From assembly GCA_024640955.1 (NCBI GenBank), contig JAHEDZ010000003.1:43866-107865 (forward strand): DNA of 64,000 nt, read 5' to 3'. The first letter of the stretch is position 1, and every line of letters begins with the position of its first letter. A program made the position numbers and the translations under genes. Positions 38,533-47,400 of the stretch are shown piece after piece. This stretch comes from Oceanospirillaceae bacterium. Its GTDB lineage: Bacteria; Pseudomonadota; Gammaproteobacteria; Pseudomonadales; Balneatricaceae. The notes beneath the pieces were generated by a model. That model searched no databases. It saw nothing but the letters and a program-made list of their open reading frames with translations, and had not been told where the DNA came from.

Positions 38533-38608
38533 GCGGGATTAGCTCAGTTGGTAGAGCGATACCTTGCCAAGGTATAGGTCGTCGGTTCGAGCCCGATATC
38601 CCGCTCCA
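38533..38608 (+). tRNA. tRNA-Gly(GCC)
   Basis: A 76-nt cloverleaf with acceptor GCGGGAT/ATCCCGC, D-arm AGCTCAGTTGGTAGAGC, anticodon loop TTGCCAA (anticodon GCC) and T-loop GGTTCGAGCC, ending in encoded CCA. Confidence 0.97.
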
Positions 38609-38622
38609 TCTTTTTCAAGTAA

Positions 38623-38697
38623 GGCGAGTTGGCAGAGCGGTGATGCAACAGATTGCAAATCTGTATTAGGCCGGTTCGACTCCGGTGCTCGCCTCCA
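38623..38697 (+). tRNA. tRNA-Cys(GCA)
   Basis: A cloverleaf with acceptor GGCGAGT/GCTCGCC, anticodon loop TTGCAAA (anticodon GCA), T-loop GGTTCGACTCC, and encoded CCA preceded by discriminator T. It is 14 bp after tRNA-Gly in the same transcript. Confidence 0.96.
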
Positions 38698-38854
38698 TTC
38701 TTTTTTCAGTGTTTCAGCCGAGCTAGTGCTGCTCCCGACATTCCGAAACACCGGTATTCTTAGCTACTTTAAAATTTTGTGTTTCTAAGAATCTTGACTA
38801 AACTAGGGCGACAGATGGTGTTTTTTCATCACTCCCTGTTGTTGTGTGTTATTT

Positions 38855-38878
38855 GGCCAGCCTAGCGCTGGCCTTTTT
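38855..38878 (+). terminator. Intrinsic terminator downstream of tRNA-Cys
   Basis: GGCCAGC (38855-38861) and GCTGGCC (38867-38873) form a 7-bp stem with a 5-nt loop followed by TTTTT. It ends the tRNA-Gly/Cys transcript 158 bp after tRNA-Cys and also separates it from the convergent 38893 gene. Confidence 0.85.
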
Positions 38879-38892
38879 GTGTTTTGAGGATC

Positions 38893-39147
38893 TCAGTGGC
38901 TGAACGCGCCGCCAATCTCTGACTTTGCCAGGACCACTCCTGACTCGGCCTCCATCAGAACAATCGGGATACCGCTAGTCAAACGCAGATGGAGAAGGGT
39001 GGCTACCTGTTGGAGATACTCTTCAAATTCGAGCTGCCAACTCTCGTGGTGTTCGAATCCTACTCCGGTCAAATTGTTATAAAGCAGCTCCAGAGCAACA
39101 CGATCGCCCTGGATTTTGTGTTTTCCGTTGAATTTAAGCTGCAGCAT
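38893..39147 (-). CDS. Hypothetical protein between tRNA-Cys and tRNA-Leu, 84 aa
   Basis: A small soluble protein with a beta-rich pattern (LQLKFNGKHKIQGDRVALELLY) and an acidic middle. Start ATG 39147, weak SD. No family recognised. It is part of the DNA separating tRNA-Leu from the tRNA-Gly/Cys pair, so it may be an insertion acquired there. Confidence 0.55.
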   Translation of the reverse strand: MLQLKFNGKHKIQGDRVALELLYNNLTGVGFEHHESWQLEFEEYLQQVATLLHLRLTSGIPIVLMEAESGVVLAKSEIGGAFSH

Positions 39148-39582
39148 CAGCTGGGTCTCTATTTCTTTTTAGTTATGAATGGTCGTGGCCGGACCTCTTT
39201 GCTGAGTCCGTTCCTGTATTAAGCCACAAGCAAAACTCAGGCCAGAAAATTAGTGATTGCTAACTTAAACTAAAGTACAAGGTTTTTCGTGAGGATGAAA
39301 GGGTTTAGCCGGAGATATCTTCTATATAAGCATCAAGAGGCATCTGGGCGCTTGGCTGGCCGGCCGCATCAGCCCGTTTCAACCTATAGGGACCGAGCAT
39401 CGCGTTCTCCAGATTTGAGCCCAAACCCTGCATTGTCTTGGACCGCTTCTTTATAGTCACTGATAAGTCGTAGCCTGTAGACTATCCTGCTCGTCTCTAT
39501 TTTTCCGCTAAGCCTATGTTTTGCGTTGACATTTTTCGAGTCTAACAACACAATACCCGCACTTTCGCAGCCGCAACACTCA
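39148..39582. other. 435-bp gap before tRNA-Leu, with one possible tiny gene
   Basis: No well-supported gene. A 42-codon minus-strand frame (39305-39433, ATG start, reading MQGLGSNLENAMLGPYRLKR at its N-terminus) has protein-like composition but no clear SD; it may be a remnant. The tRNA-Leu promoter is at the right end. Confidence 0.5.
39526..39554 (+). promoter_or_regulatory. Promoter of tRNA-Leu
   Basis: TTGACA (39526-39531), 17-bp spacer, CACAAT (39549-39554), 29 bp before the tRNA. It shows that tRNA-Leu is transcribed independently of the Gly/Cys pair. Confidence 0.6.
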
Positions 39583-39669
39583 GCCTCGGTGGTGAAATTG
39601 GTAGACACAGGAGACTTAAAATCTCCCGCTGGTAACAGTGTACCGGTTCGAGTCCGGTCCGAGGCACCA
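39583..39669 (+). tRNA. tRNA-Leu(UAA)
   Basis: An 87-nt class II tRNA with acceptor GCCTCGG/CCGAGGC, anticodon loop CTTAAAA (anticodon TAA), long variable arm, T-loop GGTTCGAGTCC, and encoded CCA. It is the counterpart of E. coli leuZ, which normally follows glyW-cysT directly. Confidence 0.97.
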
Positions 39670-39743
39670 ACAAAACGATATAATCTGCTTGGATTTCACG
39701 AATTTTCTTCTACGCTTATAAGTAAGTAGGAGGGCAGATTGTC

Positions 39744-39878
39744 ATGAGTATCCAACAGAAAACTTTACTAATTGCTGTTTTTGCTCTGGCGTCCACAACG
39801 GCTGCTTCAGTAATGTTCCAGCCTGCCGTTGACTCGGCACTGACCTCGGGTAAGATGCAGGTATTGACTGAGAAATAG
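39744..39878 (+). CDS. Small exported protein, 44 aa
   Basis: A short frame with ATG 39744 and AGGAGGG upstream. It has a signal-like start MSIQQKTLLIAVFALASTT followed by a short Ala/Ser-rich tail (PAVDSALTSGKMQVLTEK). No family recognised. It is 12 bp before the receiver gene at 39891, suggesting they share a transcript. Confidence 0.65.
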   Translation: MSIQQKTLLIAVFALASTTAASVMFQPAVDSALTSGKMQVLTEK

Positions 39879-39890
39879 GGCTCAACACAG

Positions 39891-40271
39891 ATGGATCAAA
39901 ACAAGCGTACAGTGCTGTGTATTGATGATGATAGCTTCACACTGGCACATCTGAAAGACAGTCTTAGTGAGTACTATAATCTCATATTTGCGATCGATCC
40001 TGACGTTGGCTTTGAGCTGGCGATAAAGAAACGTCCCGATCTGATCGTCTTGGATCTGAACATGCCTAATATGAACGGCTTTGAGCTAGCTGATATGACA
40101 TCTAAGCTCTCGCTGACAAAGGATATACCTTTTGTTTTTCTCAGCGCATTTGCCAGCGAAGAGATTAAGTCTCGGGCGAGTTCTTTGGGGGCCGCCGCCT
40201 TTTTGAGTAAGCCGGTAGACCCTGACCACCTAGCAGCGACCTTGGAGTCCGTTTTCGAGAAGAGCAGTTAG
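39891..40271 (+). CDS. Stand-alone response-regulator receiver protein (paralog)
   Basis: A 126-residue CheY-like domain with the acidic pair in CIDDDSF, phospho-acceptor Asp in LIVLDLNMPNMNG, and the conserved Lys in FLSKP. It has no output domain. It is closely similar to the receiver at 15683-16054. It sits 88 bp upstream of a 1469-residue hybrid kinase that carries an HPT domain, which could be its phosphodonor; that pairing is inferred from position. Confidence 0.92.
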   Translation: MDQNKRTVLCIDDDSFTLAHLKDSLSEYYNLIFAIDPDVGFELAIKKRPDLIVLDLNMPNMNGFELADMTSKLSLTKDIPFVFLSAFASEEIKSRASSLGAAAFLSKPVDPDHLAATLESVFEKSS

Positions 40272-40359
40272 GCCATATCCTGTAAGTTCAATCAATAACG
40301 TTGAGCTGAACAGTCACCTTTGCAACAGCAACATACATAGAAGGGAGTCTGCGTCGTAA

Positions 40360-43300
40360 ATGATCAAAGCAGCTCCAATATCGAGTCGAGTTCCCAGGGT
40401 AGCGATAGTTGCGTTGTGCCTCTTTCTACTCTTATCGACGATTATCTCTCTCAATTACCAGTCTCAGCGTACTGAATCGCTGCAGCGCATCACCAAAGAG
40501 CAAGCCGCACTGCTGATCAAAGATAATGAACTAATAGCCACAGAGCTGCGAGAGACGATCTATGCGCTTCAAATTCTTTTACAGCGCGCTGAGGAGCTAG
40601 GTGCGCCCCCGGCTGAAGCGTTACGATCTGCCATTTTCGCGAATTCGGCGGCGTTTCAGGCGCGCTGGCTGTCCCTAGAGGGTCAGGAGCTGATGAGATT
40701 TGATCGCGATGCCGGAGTGGTCAGTCAGGTTCCGGAGCAAGAGCTTCAAGATAAATCAAACCGAGACTATTTCCGCTCGATGCTCGATCTGGAGGTCGGT
40801 CAGATCTACATATCGGAGTTTAACCTCAATGTAGAGCAGGGAAGCATAGAAGTCCCGTTTCGCCCAACCGTAAGGATCGGTGTGCGTGCTCCACAAGGGT
40901 ATATTCTTGCGAATCTCATTCTGACTGATCTTTTCGCCCTGATACGCACCTCCAACTACTCTCTGCATGAAACCTGGCTGGTAAACGCTGAGGGTGACTG
41001 GTTAATTGCGCCCCAGCAATCACTGGAGTGGGGTTTCCAGCTTGGTGAGCCAATTAAGGTTGGCGATACTCTATCCTTTTCAGATGTCGATCAGCTTCTG
41101 TCTGGCGACAGTTGGTACTCAATAGAGCCTGACTCCGGCGATATACTCTTGGCGAGCTCACTCAACATGGGCCCCACAAGTTTATCGCAAGCTCGGCTAG
41201 AGGATGATCACCCAATAATCCTGCGACTGATACCCGGTAGCTTTGTCGATGATTCCATAAGCCAGCACCGTCTTATAGAGCCCGCTCTCGCCTACCTACT
41301 GGCTTTACTGTTCTCTGCATTAGGCTGCGGGCTGCTGACCCAGTGGCGTAACCGGTTAATCGCTGATGCTTCAGCATTGGTCGAGCGTGAAGAGCTTGAG
41401 CGCCTAGTCGGTATCGCTAACCTCCTGCCCCAAATGACTTGGACTACCACTTCAGATGGCTATTGCGATTTCATTAACTCTCGCTGGGAGTCCTACACAG
41501 GTGCGACTCAGCATGAGTTAGAGGGTATGGGGTGGCTTCAGTTTATTCATCCAGATGATCAAGAGCGCGTCCAGAGTGCCTGGCAGAAATGCTTACTAAC
41601 AGGTGAGAATTTCTCGGTCCAGTTTCGATTACGAGATGAGGCGGGTAACTATCGTATGTTCGACACCCGAGCTCATGCATTGAAGGACAGCAGTGGGCGA
41701 GTCATCAAATGGTTTGGTTCGAATACCGATGTGCAGAGTGCGATCGATCTTACGGACAGAGTCAAGGATGAGAAGCGAATCCTTGAATCTAATCTGTCGG
41801 AGCTACTCAAAGAGAAACGAGAGCTGCTGCATAGGTTTGAATTTGCTGCAGGCTCTGCAAAGCTCGGTATTTGGGAGTTAGACCTCTCCCGCCAACATCT
41901 CGTCTGGGATGACAGGATGTTTGCTATTTTTAGGCGACATCGCTCGACAAAAAATAGTATCTATCGCCTCTGGAAGGAGAGCATACATCCTGATGACCTC
42001 TCCGAGGTGGAGTCTAAATTGGCGTGCGTCGGCCAAGAGGTGCAAAATATCCACCTCGAGTATCGAGTGAGGCGACCCGATGGCACCACTATTTGGGTTA
42101 GAGACAACGCCTCAGTGCAGCAAGACTCAACGGGGGCTCGGGTTAAGCTGGTTGGCTGTTCACAAGATATAACCGCAAACAAAAGCCTTACCCTCTCACT
42201 GGAGGAGGCGTTAGCACACCTCGAGCAGGCGAGAAAGGTTGCGGGCATCGGTATCTTTAGAATCGCTTTGGCAGAGAGTCGCTCCGAGTGGTCACGTGAA
42301 GTCTTCTCTCTGCTCGGGCTACCAGAGCAATCGACCTTCTCTCTAGCGCGTCTGCTGCTATATATCGTGCCGGAACAGCGTGACCAGGTAGAGGTGGACT
42401 ATGAAGCGGCAATCGCCCAACACGAGCCGTACGACGCCTATATTCAGATTCGAACGCCTCTGGGTGATACCCGTTTCTTACACCTGTTTCTCGATGCGAT
42501 CGTGGATGAAACAGGTGATGATCTTGTGATCTACGGAGTTCTGCTTGATGTCTCTGCACAGAAAGAAGTTGAGCATGATTTAGAGGAGGCTCGCTCACAA
42601 GCAGAGAGTTCAAACCTTGCGAAGTCAGCTTTTCTGGCCAATATGAGTCATGAGATACGCACACCCATGAATGGAATTCTGGGCATGTTGGCACTTTTGC
42701 GGCAGCGGATCCAAGAAGAGGAGGGTGCCAGCCTGGTTAATAAGGCCCTCCAAGCCGCAGAGCGTCTGATGGGAATCCTCAATGATGTCCTTGATATCTC
42801 CAGAGCTGATGCCGGCAAACTGACGTTGAACAAAGCTGAAATCGACTTAGATAGCCTTCTGCAAGAGTCTGTCGATATATTTGCGACTAACGCGGAGCTA
42901 AAGCGCGTTGCACTCGAAGTGGAGGTAGCCCCAAGCTTGCCCTCTAGTATAAAGGCAGATGGGTTAAGGCTGGGGCAGATCGTCTCTAATTTGGTCGGCA
43001 ATGCCGTTAAGTTTACCGACGAGGGAGGTCGGATTTTGATTCGTTTTGAGCTCGATCAGATATCGCAAACGCCGCATCTTAAGATCTCTGTTATCGATAC
43101 CGGGATCGGCATGACTGAACAGCAGGCGGCTAGCGCTTTTGAAGAGTTTAAGCAGGCTGACGAGAGTATATCTAAGCGCTTCGGTGGAACTGGGCTCGGC
43201 CTATCGATCTGCAAGCGCTTAACAGAGCTTATGCATGGACAGATTCACCTCGCGAGTACCCCGGGGAGAGGTACAACAGCAACAGTTGTTGTGCCTTTTG

Positions 43301-44769
43301 AGTTCCCCGCACCTAAAACCGCTAAGCAGCCTAAACCTCATCCGTGTCAGGTTGACCTGGTTACGCTCAGCCCAACTCTAGAGCGGAGCTTGAGACCCGC
43401 TCTTGTCGCAGACGGCGTAAGTCTGCGTGTATTCTCAAATCTTGATGAACTCATTGAGAGTGGCATTGGCTCAGTAAAGGCAACCTCCCATCTAATCGTA
43501 GATTCGGATCAGATCGAAGGACCAGCCGGTCAGGCTTTTGCGGCCAAGTATGATGAGGTCAAACCGCTCTTGCAGGGGTTCACAACCCAAACTCTCCACC
43601 TTCCTCCAGTGGTTAACACCTCTTTGCGCACACGTATAAGTTCTGGCAGGAATCGTTTGGTACACGGTACCGTGACCGCTGCGGGTATCGAGAGAGAGTT
43701 GTTATATTCGATATCAAACCACTATCCGGAAAAGATACCGACAGGGAACATAAACCCAGAAAGAAAGCTCAGTAGCCTCAAAATTATCAGCGTAGATGAT
43801 GTTGAGCTCAACAACGAGGTAATTAAAGGGCTACTGGCACAATACCAGGCTGATGTAGAGCTGTTTAGTGGCGCTAGCGGAGCGATAGAGCGAATAAAAC
43901 AAGGGGGTATTGACCTGGTGTTGATGGATGTTCACATGCCGGATATGGATGGATTAGAAGCAACTCGACAAATTAGAGCGCTGGCGGAGAATCTACAGCC
44001 GGTAATCTACGGGCTGTCAGCTTCAGTCCTGCCCGAGGATAGAGCTAAAGGCCTAGCGGCAGGAATGGATGACTATCTGAACAAACCATTTAGAATCAAA
44101 GATCTAATCAGCAAACTGAATCTGGAAATAGACGATTCAATTGCTGGGAAATCCTTATTCAATCGCAAAAATCAGTCAACTTACAGTTGGCCTAAGTTTA
44201 TGGATTTAGAGGGAGCCCTCAAACAGACAAGTGGTGACGAGCCAGCACTCCTAAATCTTGTTCGCGCCTTCGTAAATGGTTTCGCCTCCTACCCAGCTGA
44301 ATACGCTGAGGCAGTTGCAAACCGAGATGCCGATCAGTTGGAGCTTTTAACCCATCGCGTCAAAGGTGCAGCGGGCTATATCGGTGATACAAAGTTGCAA
44401 AAGCTAGCTAAGGGTCTCGAGCTAGATGTAAAACAGGGCAGGCTTCCAATAGACAATGAACTGGGCGAACTGGTTGCGGCCCATGCAGAGGGTTTGCAGC
44501 CGCTGATCAATGAGATAAAGGCTCAGTCAGTAAAGCCGGTATCGAGCGCAGATATCGAGAGCGTGACCAGTGAGCTGTTAGCGGCCTATTCTGACAACTG
44601 CTATACGCCAGCCAATGAATGGAAAGCTTATGTTGCTGGACTTAGGGCCATGGGATTCGATAGCATGGCACAGGAGTTAGAGGAAGTGCTGGAGCTCAAC
44701 GATTTCACCAGCGCTGCATCGATTTTGACCGAGATCCGCGCCTCGCTTGAGCAGCAGCCAAAGGCCTAA
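40360..44769 (+). CDS. Hybrid sensor histidine kinase with HPT (CACHE-like/PAS/HisKA/HATPase/REC/HPT)
   Basis: A 1469-residue membrane kinase. TM1 is at about 15-33, a periplasmic sensor region runs to about 305, and TM2 is about 308-326. Three PAS-like domains follow (about 345-465, 490-620, 630-735). HisKA carries His764 in FLANMSHEIRTPMNG; the ATP-binding domain has NAVKFTDEGG and GTGLGLSICKRL. A degenerate receiver-like segment (about 990-1120) lacks the phospho-Asp motif, followed by an intact REC domain with Asp1190 (LVLMDVHMPDMDG) and a C-terminal HPT domain with His1332 (THRVKGAAGYIG). A full internal phosphorelay is therefore present; output is probably the receiver upstream or a remote regulator. 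Confidence 0.95.
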   Translation: MIKAAPISSRVPRVAIVALCLFLLLSTIISLNYQSQRTESLQRITKEQAALLIKDNELIATELRETIYALQILLQRAEELGAPPAEALRSAIFANSAAFQARWLSLEGQELMRFDRDAGVVSQVPEQELQDKSNRDYFRSMLDLEVGQIYISEFNLNVEQGSIEVPFRPTVRIGVRAPQGYILANLILTDLFALIRTSNYSLHETWLVNAEGDWLIAPQQSLEWGFQLGEPIKVGDTLSFSDVDQLLSGDSWYSIEPDSGDILLASSLNMGPTSLSQARLEDDHPIILRLIPGSFVDDSISQHRLIEPALAYLLALLFSALGCGLLTQWRNRLIADASALVEREELERLVGIANLLPQMTWTTTSDGYCDFINSRWESYTGATQHELEGMGWLQFIHPDDQERVQSAWQKCLLTGENFSVQFRLRDEAGNYRMFDTRAHALKDSSGRVIKWFGSNTDVQSAIDLTDRVKDEKRILESNLSELLKEKRELLHRFEFAAGSAKLGIWELDLSRQHLVWDDRMFAIFRRHRSTKNSIYRLWKESIHPDDLSEVESKLACVGQEVQNIHLEYRVRRPDGTTIWVRDNASVQQDSTGARVKLVGCSQDITANKSLTLSLEEALAHLEQARKVAGIGIFRIALAESRSEWSREVFSLLGLPEQSTFSLARLLLYIVPEQRDQVEVDYEAAIAQHEPYDAYIQIRTPLGDTRFLHLFLDAIVDETGDDLVIYGVLLDVSAQKEVEHDLEEARSQAESSNLAKSAFLANMSHEIRTPMNGILGMLALLRQRIQEEEGASLVNKALQAAERLMGILNDVLDISRADAGKLTLNKAEIDLDSLLQESVDIFATNAELKRVALEVEVAPSLPSSIKADGLRLGQIVSNLVGNAVKFTDEGGRILIRFELDQISQTPHLKISVIDTGIGMTEQQAASAFEEFKQADESISKRFGGTGLGLSICKRLTELMHGQIHLASTPGRGTTATVVVPFEFPAPKTAKQPKPHPCQVDLVTLSPTLERSLRPALVADGVSLRVFSNLDELIESGIGSVKATSHLIVDSDQIEGPAGQAFAAKYDEVKPLLQGFTTQTLHLPPVVNTSLRTRISSGRNRLVHGTVTAAGIERELLYSISNHYPEKIPTGNINPERKLSSLKIISVDDVELNNEVIKGLLAQYQADVELFSGASGAIERIKQGGIDLVLMDVHMPDMDGLEATRQIRALAENLQPVIYGLSASVLPEDRAKGLAAGMDDYLNKPFRIKDLISKLNLEIDDSIAGKSLFNRKNQSTYSWPKFMDLEGALKQTSGDEPALLNLVRAFVNGFASYPAEYAEAVANRDADQLELLTHRVKGAAGYIGDTKLQKLAKGLELDVKQGRLPIDNELGELVAAHAEGLQPLINEIKAQSVKPVSSADIESVTSELLAAYSDNCYTPANEWKAYVAGLRAMGFDSMAQELEEVLELNDFTSAASILTEIRASLEQQPKA

Positions 44770-44807
44770 TCGGTCTTGGTTTAATTACCCATCTAACGTG
44801 AGATGAT

Positions 44808-45134
44808 ATGGACAGCGACGCAAACGTCAGCAAAGAGAAGCTCAAAGTTTATGTCAAGATGGCAGATGGTCAGCGCCTGCTTGGTTTTTTCTTTGCCGAA
44901 CCAAATGAGAGGCTGCAGGATCTATTGAATGATCAAAGAGCCTTCCTGCCACTCCATGCCCTTAACGATAATGGAAAGTATCAATTAATCATGCTTTCTA
45001 AGTCCTTCGTACAGCAAGTTGAAGAGGTTGCCGAGCTACCAAATATTGATGTTGAGGGCGACAGAAGATCCGCTGAAAGACGAACGGGGCATGAACTGCG
45101 CTCACCGAGCACACCAAAATTTGAACTAGACTAA
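44808..45134 (+). CDS. Hypothetical protein, 108 aa
   Basis: A small soluble protein between two sensor kinases: a beta-strand pattern at the start (EKLKVYVKMADGQRLLGFFF), then a charged C-terminus with a run of Arg/Glu (DRRSAERRTGHE). No family recognised. It lies 38 bp after the hybrid kinase and 65 bp before the next one, so the three genes may form one operon. Confidence 0.7.
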   Translation: MDSDANVSKEKLKVYVKMADGQRLLGFFFAEPNERLQDLLNDQRAFLPLHALNDNGKYQLIMLSKSFVQQVEEVAELPNIDVEGDRRSAERRTGHELRSPSTPKFELD

Positions 45135-45199
45135 TAGTCGAGCTCGGCTCTGGCACGCACCCTGCATTGCTCGAGCTAAACCCTAGAAGACTGGTTTAA

Positions 45200-46684
45200 A
45201 TGAACAATCAAACGAAAGAGCCGCAACTAAACAACCTTGAGCTGTTATCGAATCAGGCAAACTCGCTGTTCGGACGCTTAATGATTGTTCAACTCCAAGT
45301 TAGTAGTGATCGGCAGACGGTTATTGCGGACCATATGGGGCAAGCAGCACTGGGCATGAATGAGCACCAGTCGCGGGAAGAATTTCTTGCGCGAATCGAG
45401 CCTGCTGAGATACACGGTTTAATCGGCAAGGTTGACATCGATAGCAGTTCAATTTTGGTCCGCGATCTATCGGGTATATACAACCCTGCAAAACTTTGGC
45501 AATACCGACCCAGTCGTGCAGATAACTGGCAAATTGCGATTCAAATTGAGATGCAAAATACAATTGAGGAAAACCCTCTTGAGAAGCGGTTTTTTGCCCA
45601 GCAGCAGCTTCTCTCAATCATTTCGCATGAGCTACGCACGCCAGCAGCTACCCTGAAGATGTTAATTGACGAACTGAGTGAGGCGAGCCTCGCCGAGCAG
45701 TTACCACTTCTTCGTGAAACTAGCGAGCACTTGATGACTGTGCTTCACGACATGCGTCAGGCTATCAACCCGCAACAGAATCTGCCGCAACAGCTCAGAG
45801 TCTTTCATCCCAACAGGTTGTTGGAGAGCGTTACCAGTCAAGTGAGGCGCATGGCTCAAGCCCAAGGCATTACGCTGCGCATGGAGATGATCAGTGATGA
45901 GCGGCTTCGGGTAAATGCAGATCTTGAGCGATGTAAACTAATTCTTCTCAATCTCCTCAAAAACGCCATCATCCACTCGGGCGGTAAGGAGGTGAGTGTA
46001 GGTGCTGAACTCATCTACCCAGAAGGGAATAAAGCATCGATGGAGTTTGTTATCCATGATGACGGTGTGGGCATCGAACCTCTCGAGATAGAGCGCATTC
46101 TTCAGCCGTTTGAGCGGATGCAGGGGTTAGAGCAAGGTGGCGACGGTGCAGGACTCGGACTATTTGTTGTTAAGCAAAGCGTCAAAGAGCTTGGTGGTAC
46201 CTTCTCCCTCACTCCGATACCCTCATCTGGCCTTGAGGCGCGTGTAGTCATACCCTTTACCGCAGTCGAGAACGAGACCACAACGCGTGCTGACGCTAGC
46301 CAGGAGTCGGAAAGGTTTCAGAAGCGCCTCGCTGTAATGCGAGTATTGGTTGTCGAAGATGATCCGGTGATTCGTATGGTTTCACAGAAGCTACTGTCCA
46401 AAAGAGTCGGCCAGGTTGATGTTGCGGAAAATGGCGCAGTCGGGCTGGAGAAGATAAAAAGCACGCCGTACGATCTGATTCTCAGTGATTTCTTCATGCC
46501 CGTCATGGATGGCGCAGAGATGATCCGTCAAGCACGCGCTTGCGGTATTCAAACGCCGATTATCTCGGTCACGGCAGCCGTGCTTGGTGAAGAGGCACAG
46601 GAGTTGCGCGAAGCCGGGGCCAACCAGATTCTTGCTAAGCCGATCTCTATGAAGGCGTTCATTGACGCCGTCGAGCAACTCTAG
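45200..46684 (+). CDS. Soluble hybrid histidine kinase-response regulator
   Basis: A 494-residue cytoplasmic kinase with no membrane segment. The N-terminal region (1-120) is PAS-sized but no PAS motif is clear. HisKA carries His143 in SIISHELRTPAATLKML; the ATP-binding domain has NLLKNAIIHSGG and GAGLGLFVVKQ. The C-terminal REC has phospho-acceptor Asp430 (LILSDFFMPVMDG). The catalytic core is clearly paralogous to the kinases at 55256, 58385 and 61077. No HPT is present, so phosphate must leave through a separate protein. Confidence 0.94.
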   Translation: MNNQTKEPQLNNLELLSNQANSLFGRLMIVQLQVSSDRQTVIADHMGQAALGMNEHQSREEFLARIEPAEIHGLIGKVDIDSSSILVRDLSGIYNPAKLWQYRPSRADNWQIAIQIEMQNTIEENPLEKRFFAQQQLLSIISHELRTPAATLKMLIDELSEASLAEQLPLLRETSEHLMTVLHDMRQAINPQQNLPQQLRVFHPNRLLESVTSQVRRMAQAQGITLRMEMISDERLRVNADLERCKLILLNLLKNAIIHSGGKEVSVGAELIYPEGNKASMEFVIHDDGVGIEPLEIERILQPFERMQGLEQGGDGAGLGLFVVKQSVKELGGTFSLTPIPSSGLEARVVIPFTAVENETTTRADASQESERFQKRLAVMRVLVVEDDPVIRMVSQKLLSKRVGQVDVAENGAVGLEKIKSTPYDLILSDFFMPVMDGAEMIRQARACGIQTPIISVTAAVLGEEAQELREAGANQILAKPISMKAFIDAVEQL

Positions 46685-46711
46685 CAAGTAGTTCGTTCTA
46701 AAGGTATATTG

Positions 46712-46730
46712 TACGTATTATTAATACGTA
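46712..46730. promoter_or_regulatory. 19-bp perfect palindrome upstream of the KfrA-like gene
   Basis: TACGTATTA-T-TAATACGTA is a perfect palindrome with 9-bp arms, ending 11 bp before the KfrA-like ATG. It overlaps the predicted leader/SD region. KfrA proteins are known to bind their own promoters, so this is a candidate autoregulatory operator. Confidence 0.65.
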
Positions 46731-46741
46731 AGGTGTACTTT

Positions 46742-47398
46742 ATGACTGGCGATACTCGTCGCAAAGTATTTGAGGTTGCAGATGAGCTGCTACGGGAAGG
46801 GAAGCGCCCTACGCAACAGCTTGTTCGAGATCGAATTGGTGTAGGCTCAATTACTACTATTAACAAGGGTTTGAACGAGTGGTGGGCCGCGCTAAGCGAT
46901 CGCTTTAACAGCGTAGATGCTCACGGAACCGTACCTGAGGTGGTAATTCGCCACAGCGCAAGACTCTGGAGTGAGGCCCTCGGTTACGCAAGAGCGGAGC
47001 ACAACAAGCTTCGCTCGGAACAACAAAGCCTGTTAGAAAGCACTAATAATCAATTGCTTAAAGAACGCTCTGAATATGCCGCTAAACTTCAAGATCTTAG
47101 CGCTACGATCGCAAATCAACAGCAAGCCGCTTCAGAGCTCGAGAGCGAGCGGCGAGACTTGCAAAAGTCTCTTCACGCCGTAGAGGAGGAGTGCTATCGT
47201 CTGTCTAAGTTAGAAAACTCACGCAAAAACAGTAGCATAGCCAATAATGCAGATGAAAACATGCGTGACCAGCTACTCGAAGAACGCGTGAAGCTTCGAA
47301 TTAAGCAGGATACTATCGATGAGCTAAATATTAAAAATCAAAAGCTTATCGAAGAAAATGCAGAACTAAGATTAAGACTAAGACGGGCGGAAAGTTAG
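46742..47398 (+). CDS. KfrA-like DNA-binding coiled-coil protein
   Basis: A 218-residue protein with an N-terminal KfrA-type helix-turn-helix domain (TRRKVFEVADELLREGKRPT then VRDRIGVGSITTINKGLNEW, residues 4-48) followed by an extended coiled coil from about 80 to the end. KfrA proteins of plasmids bind DNA through the N-terminal domain and form filament-like coils; a chromosomal location beside signalling genes is less usual. The ATG at 46742 has AAGGTG upstream; an earlier TTG (46709) would lie upstream of the palindrome. It is 2 bp before the next gene. Confidence 0.88.
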   Translation: MTGDTRRKVFEVADELLREGKRPTQQLVRDRIGVGSITTINKGLNEWWAALSDRFNSVDAHGTVPEVVIRHSARLWSEALGYARAEHNKLRSEQQSLLESTNNQLLKERSEYAAKLQDLSATIANQQQAASELESERRDLQKSLHAVEEECYRLSKLENSRKNSSIANNADENMRDQLLEERVKLRIKQDTIDELNIKNQKLIEENAELRLRLRRAES

Positions 47399-47400
47399 CC

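Noticed and set aside
39384-39608. A 74-aa minus-strand open frame before tRNA-Leu
   Set aside because: It runs into the tRNA-Leu gene and its promoter and has no family or SD.
46742-47398. KfrA-like gene as evidence for an integrated plasmid
   Set aside because: No replication, partition or conjugation gene is nearby, so a plasmid origin is not supported.
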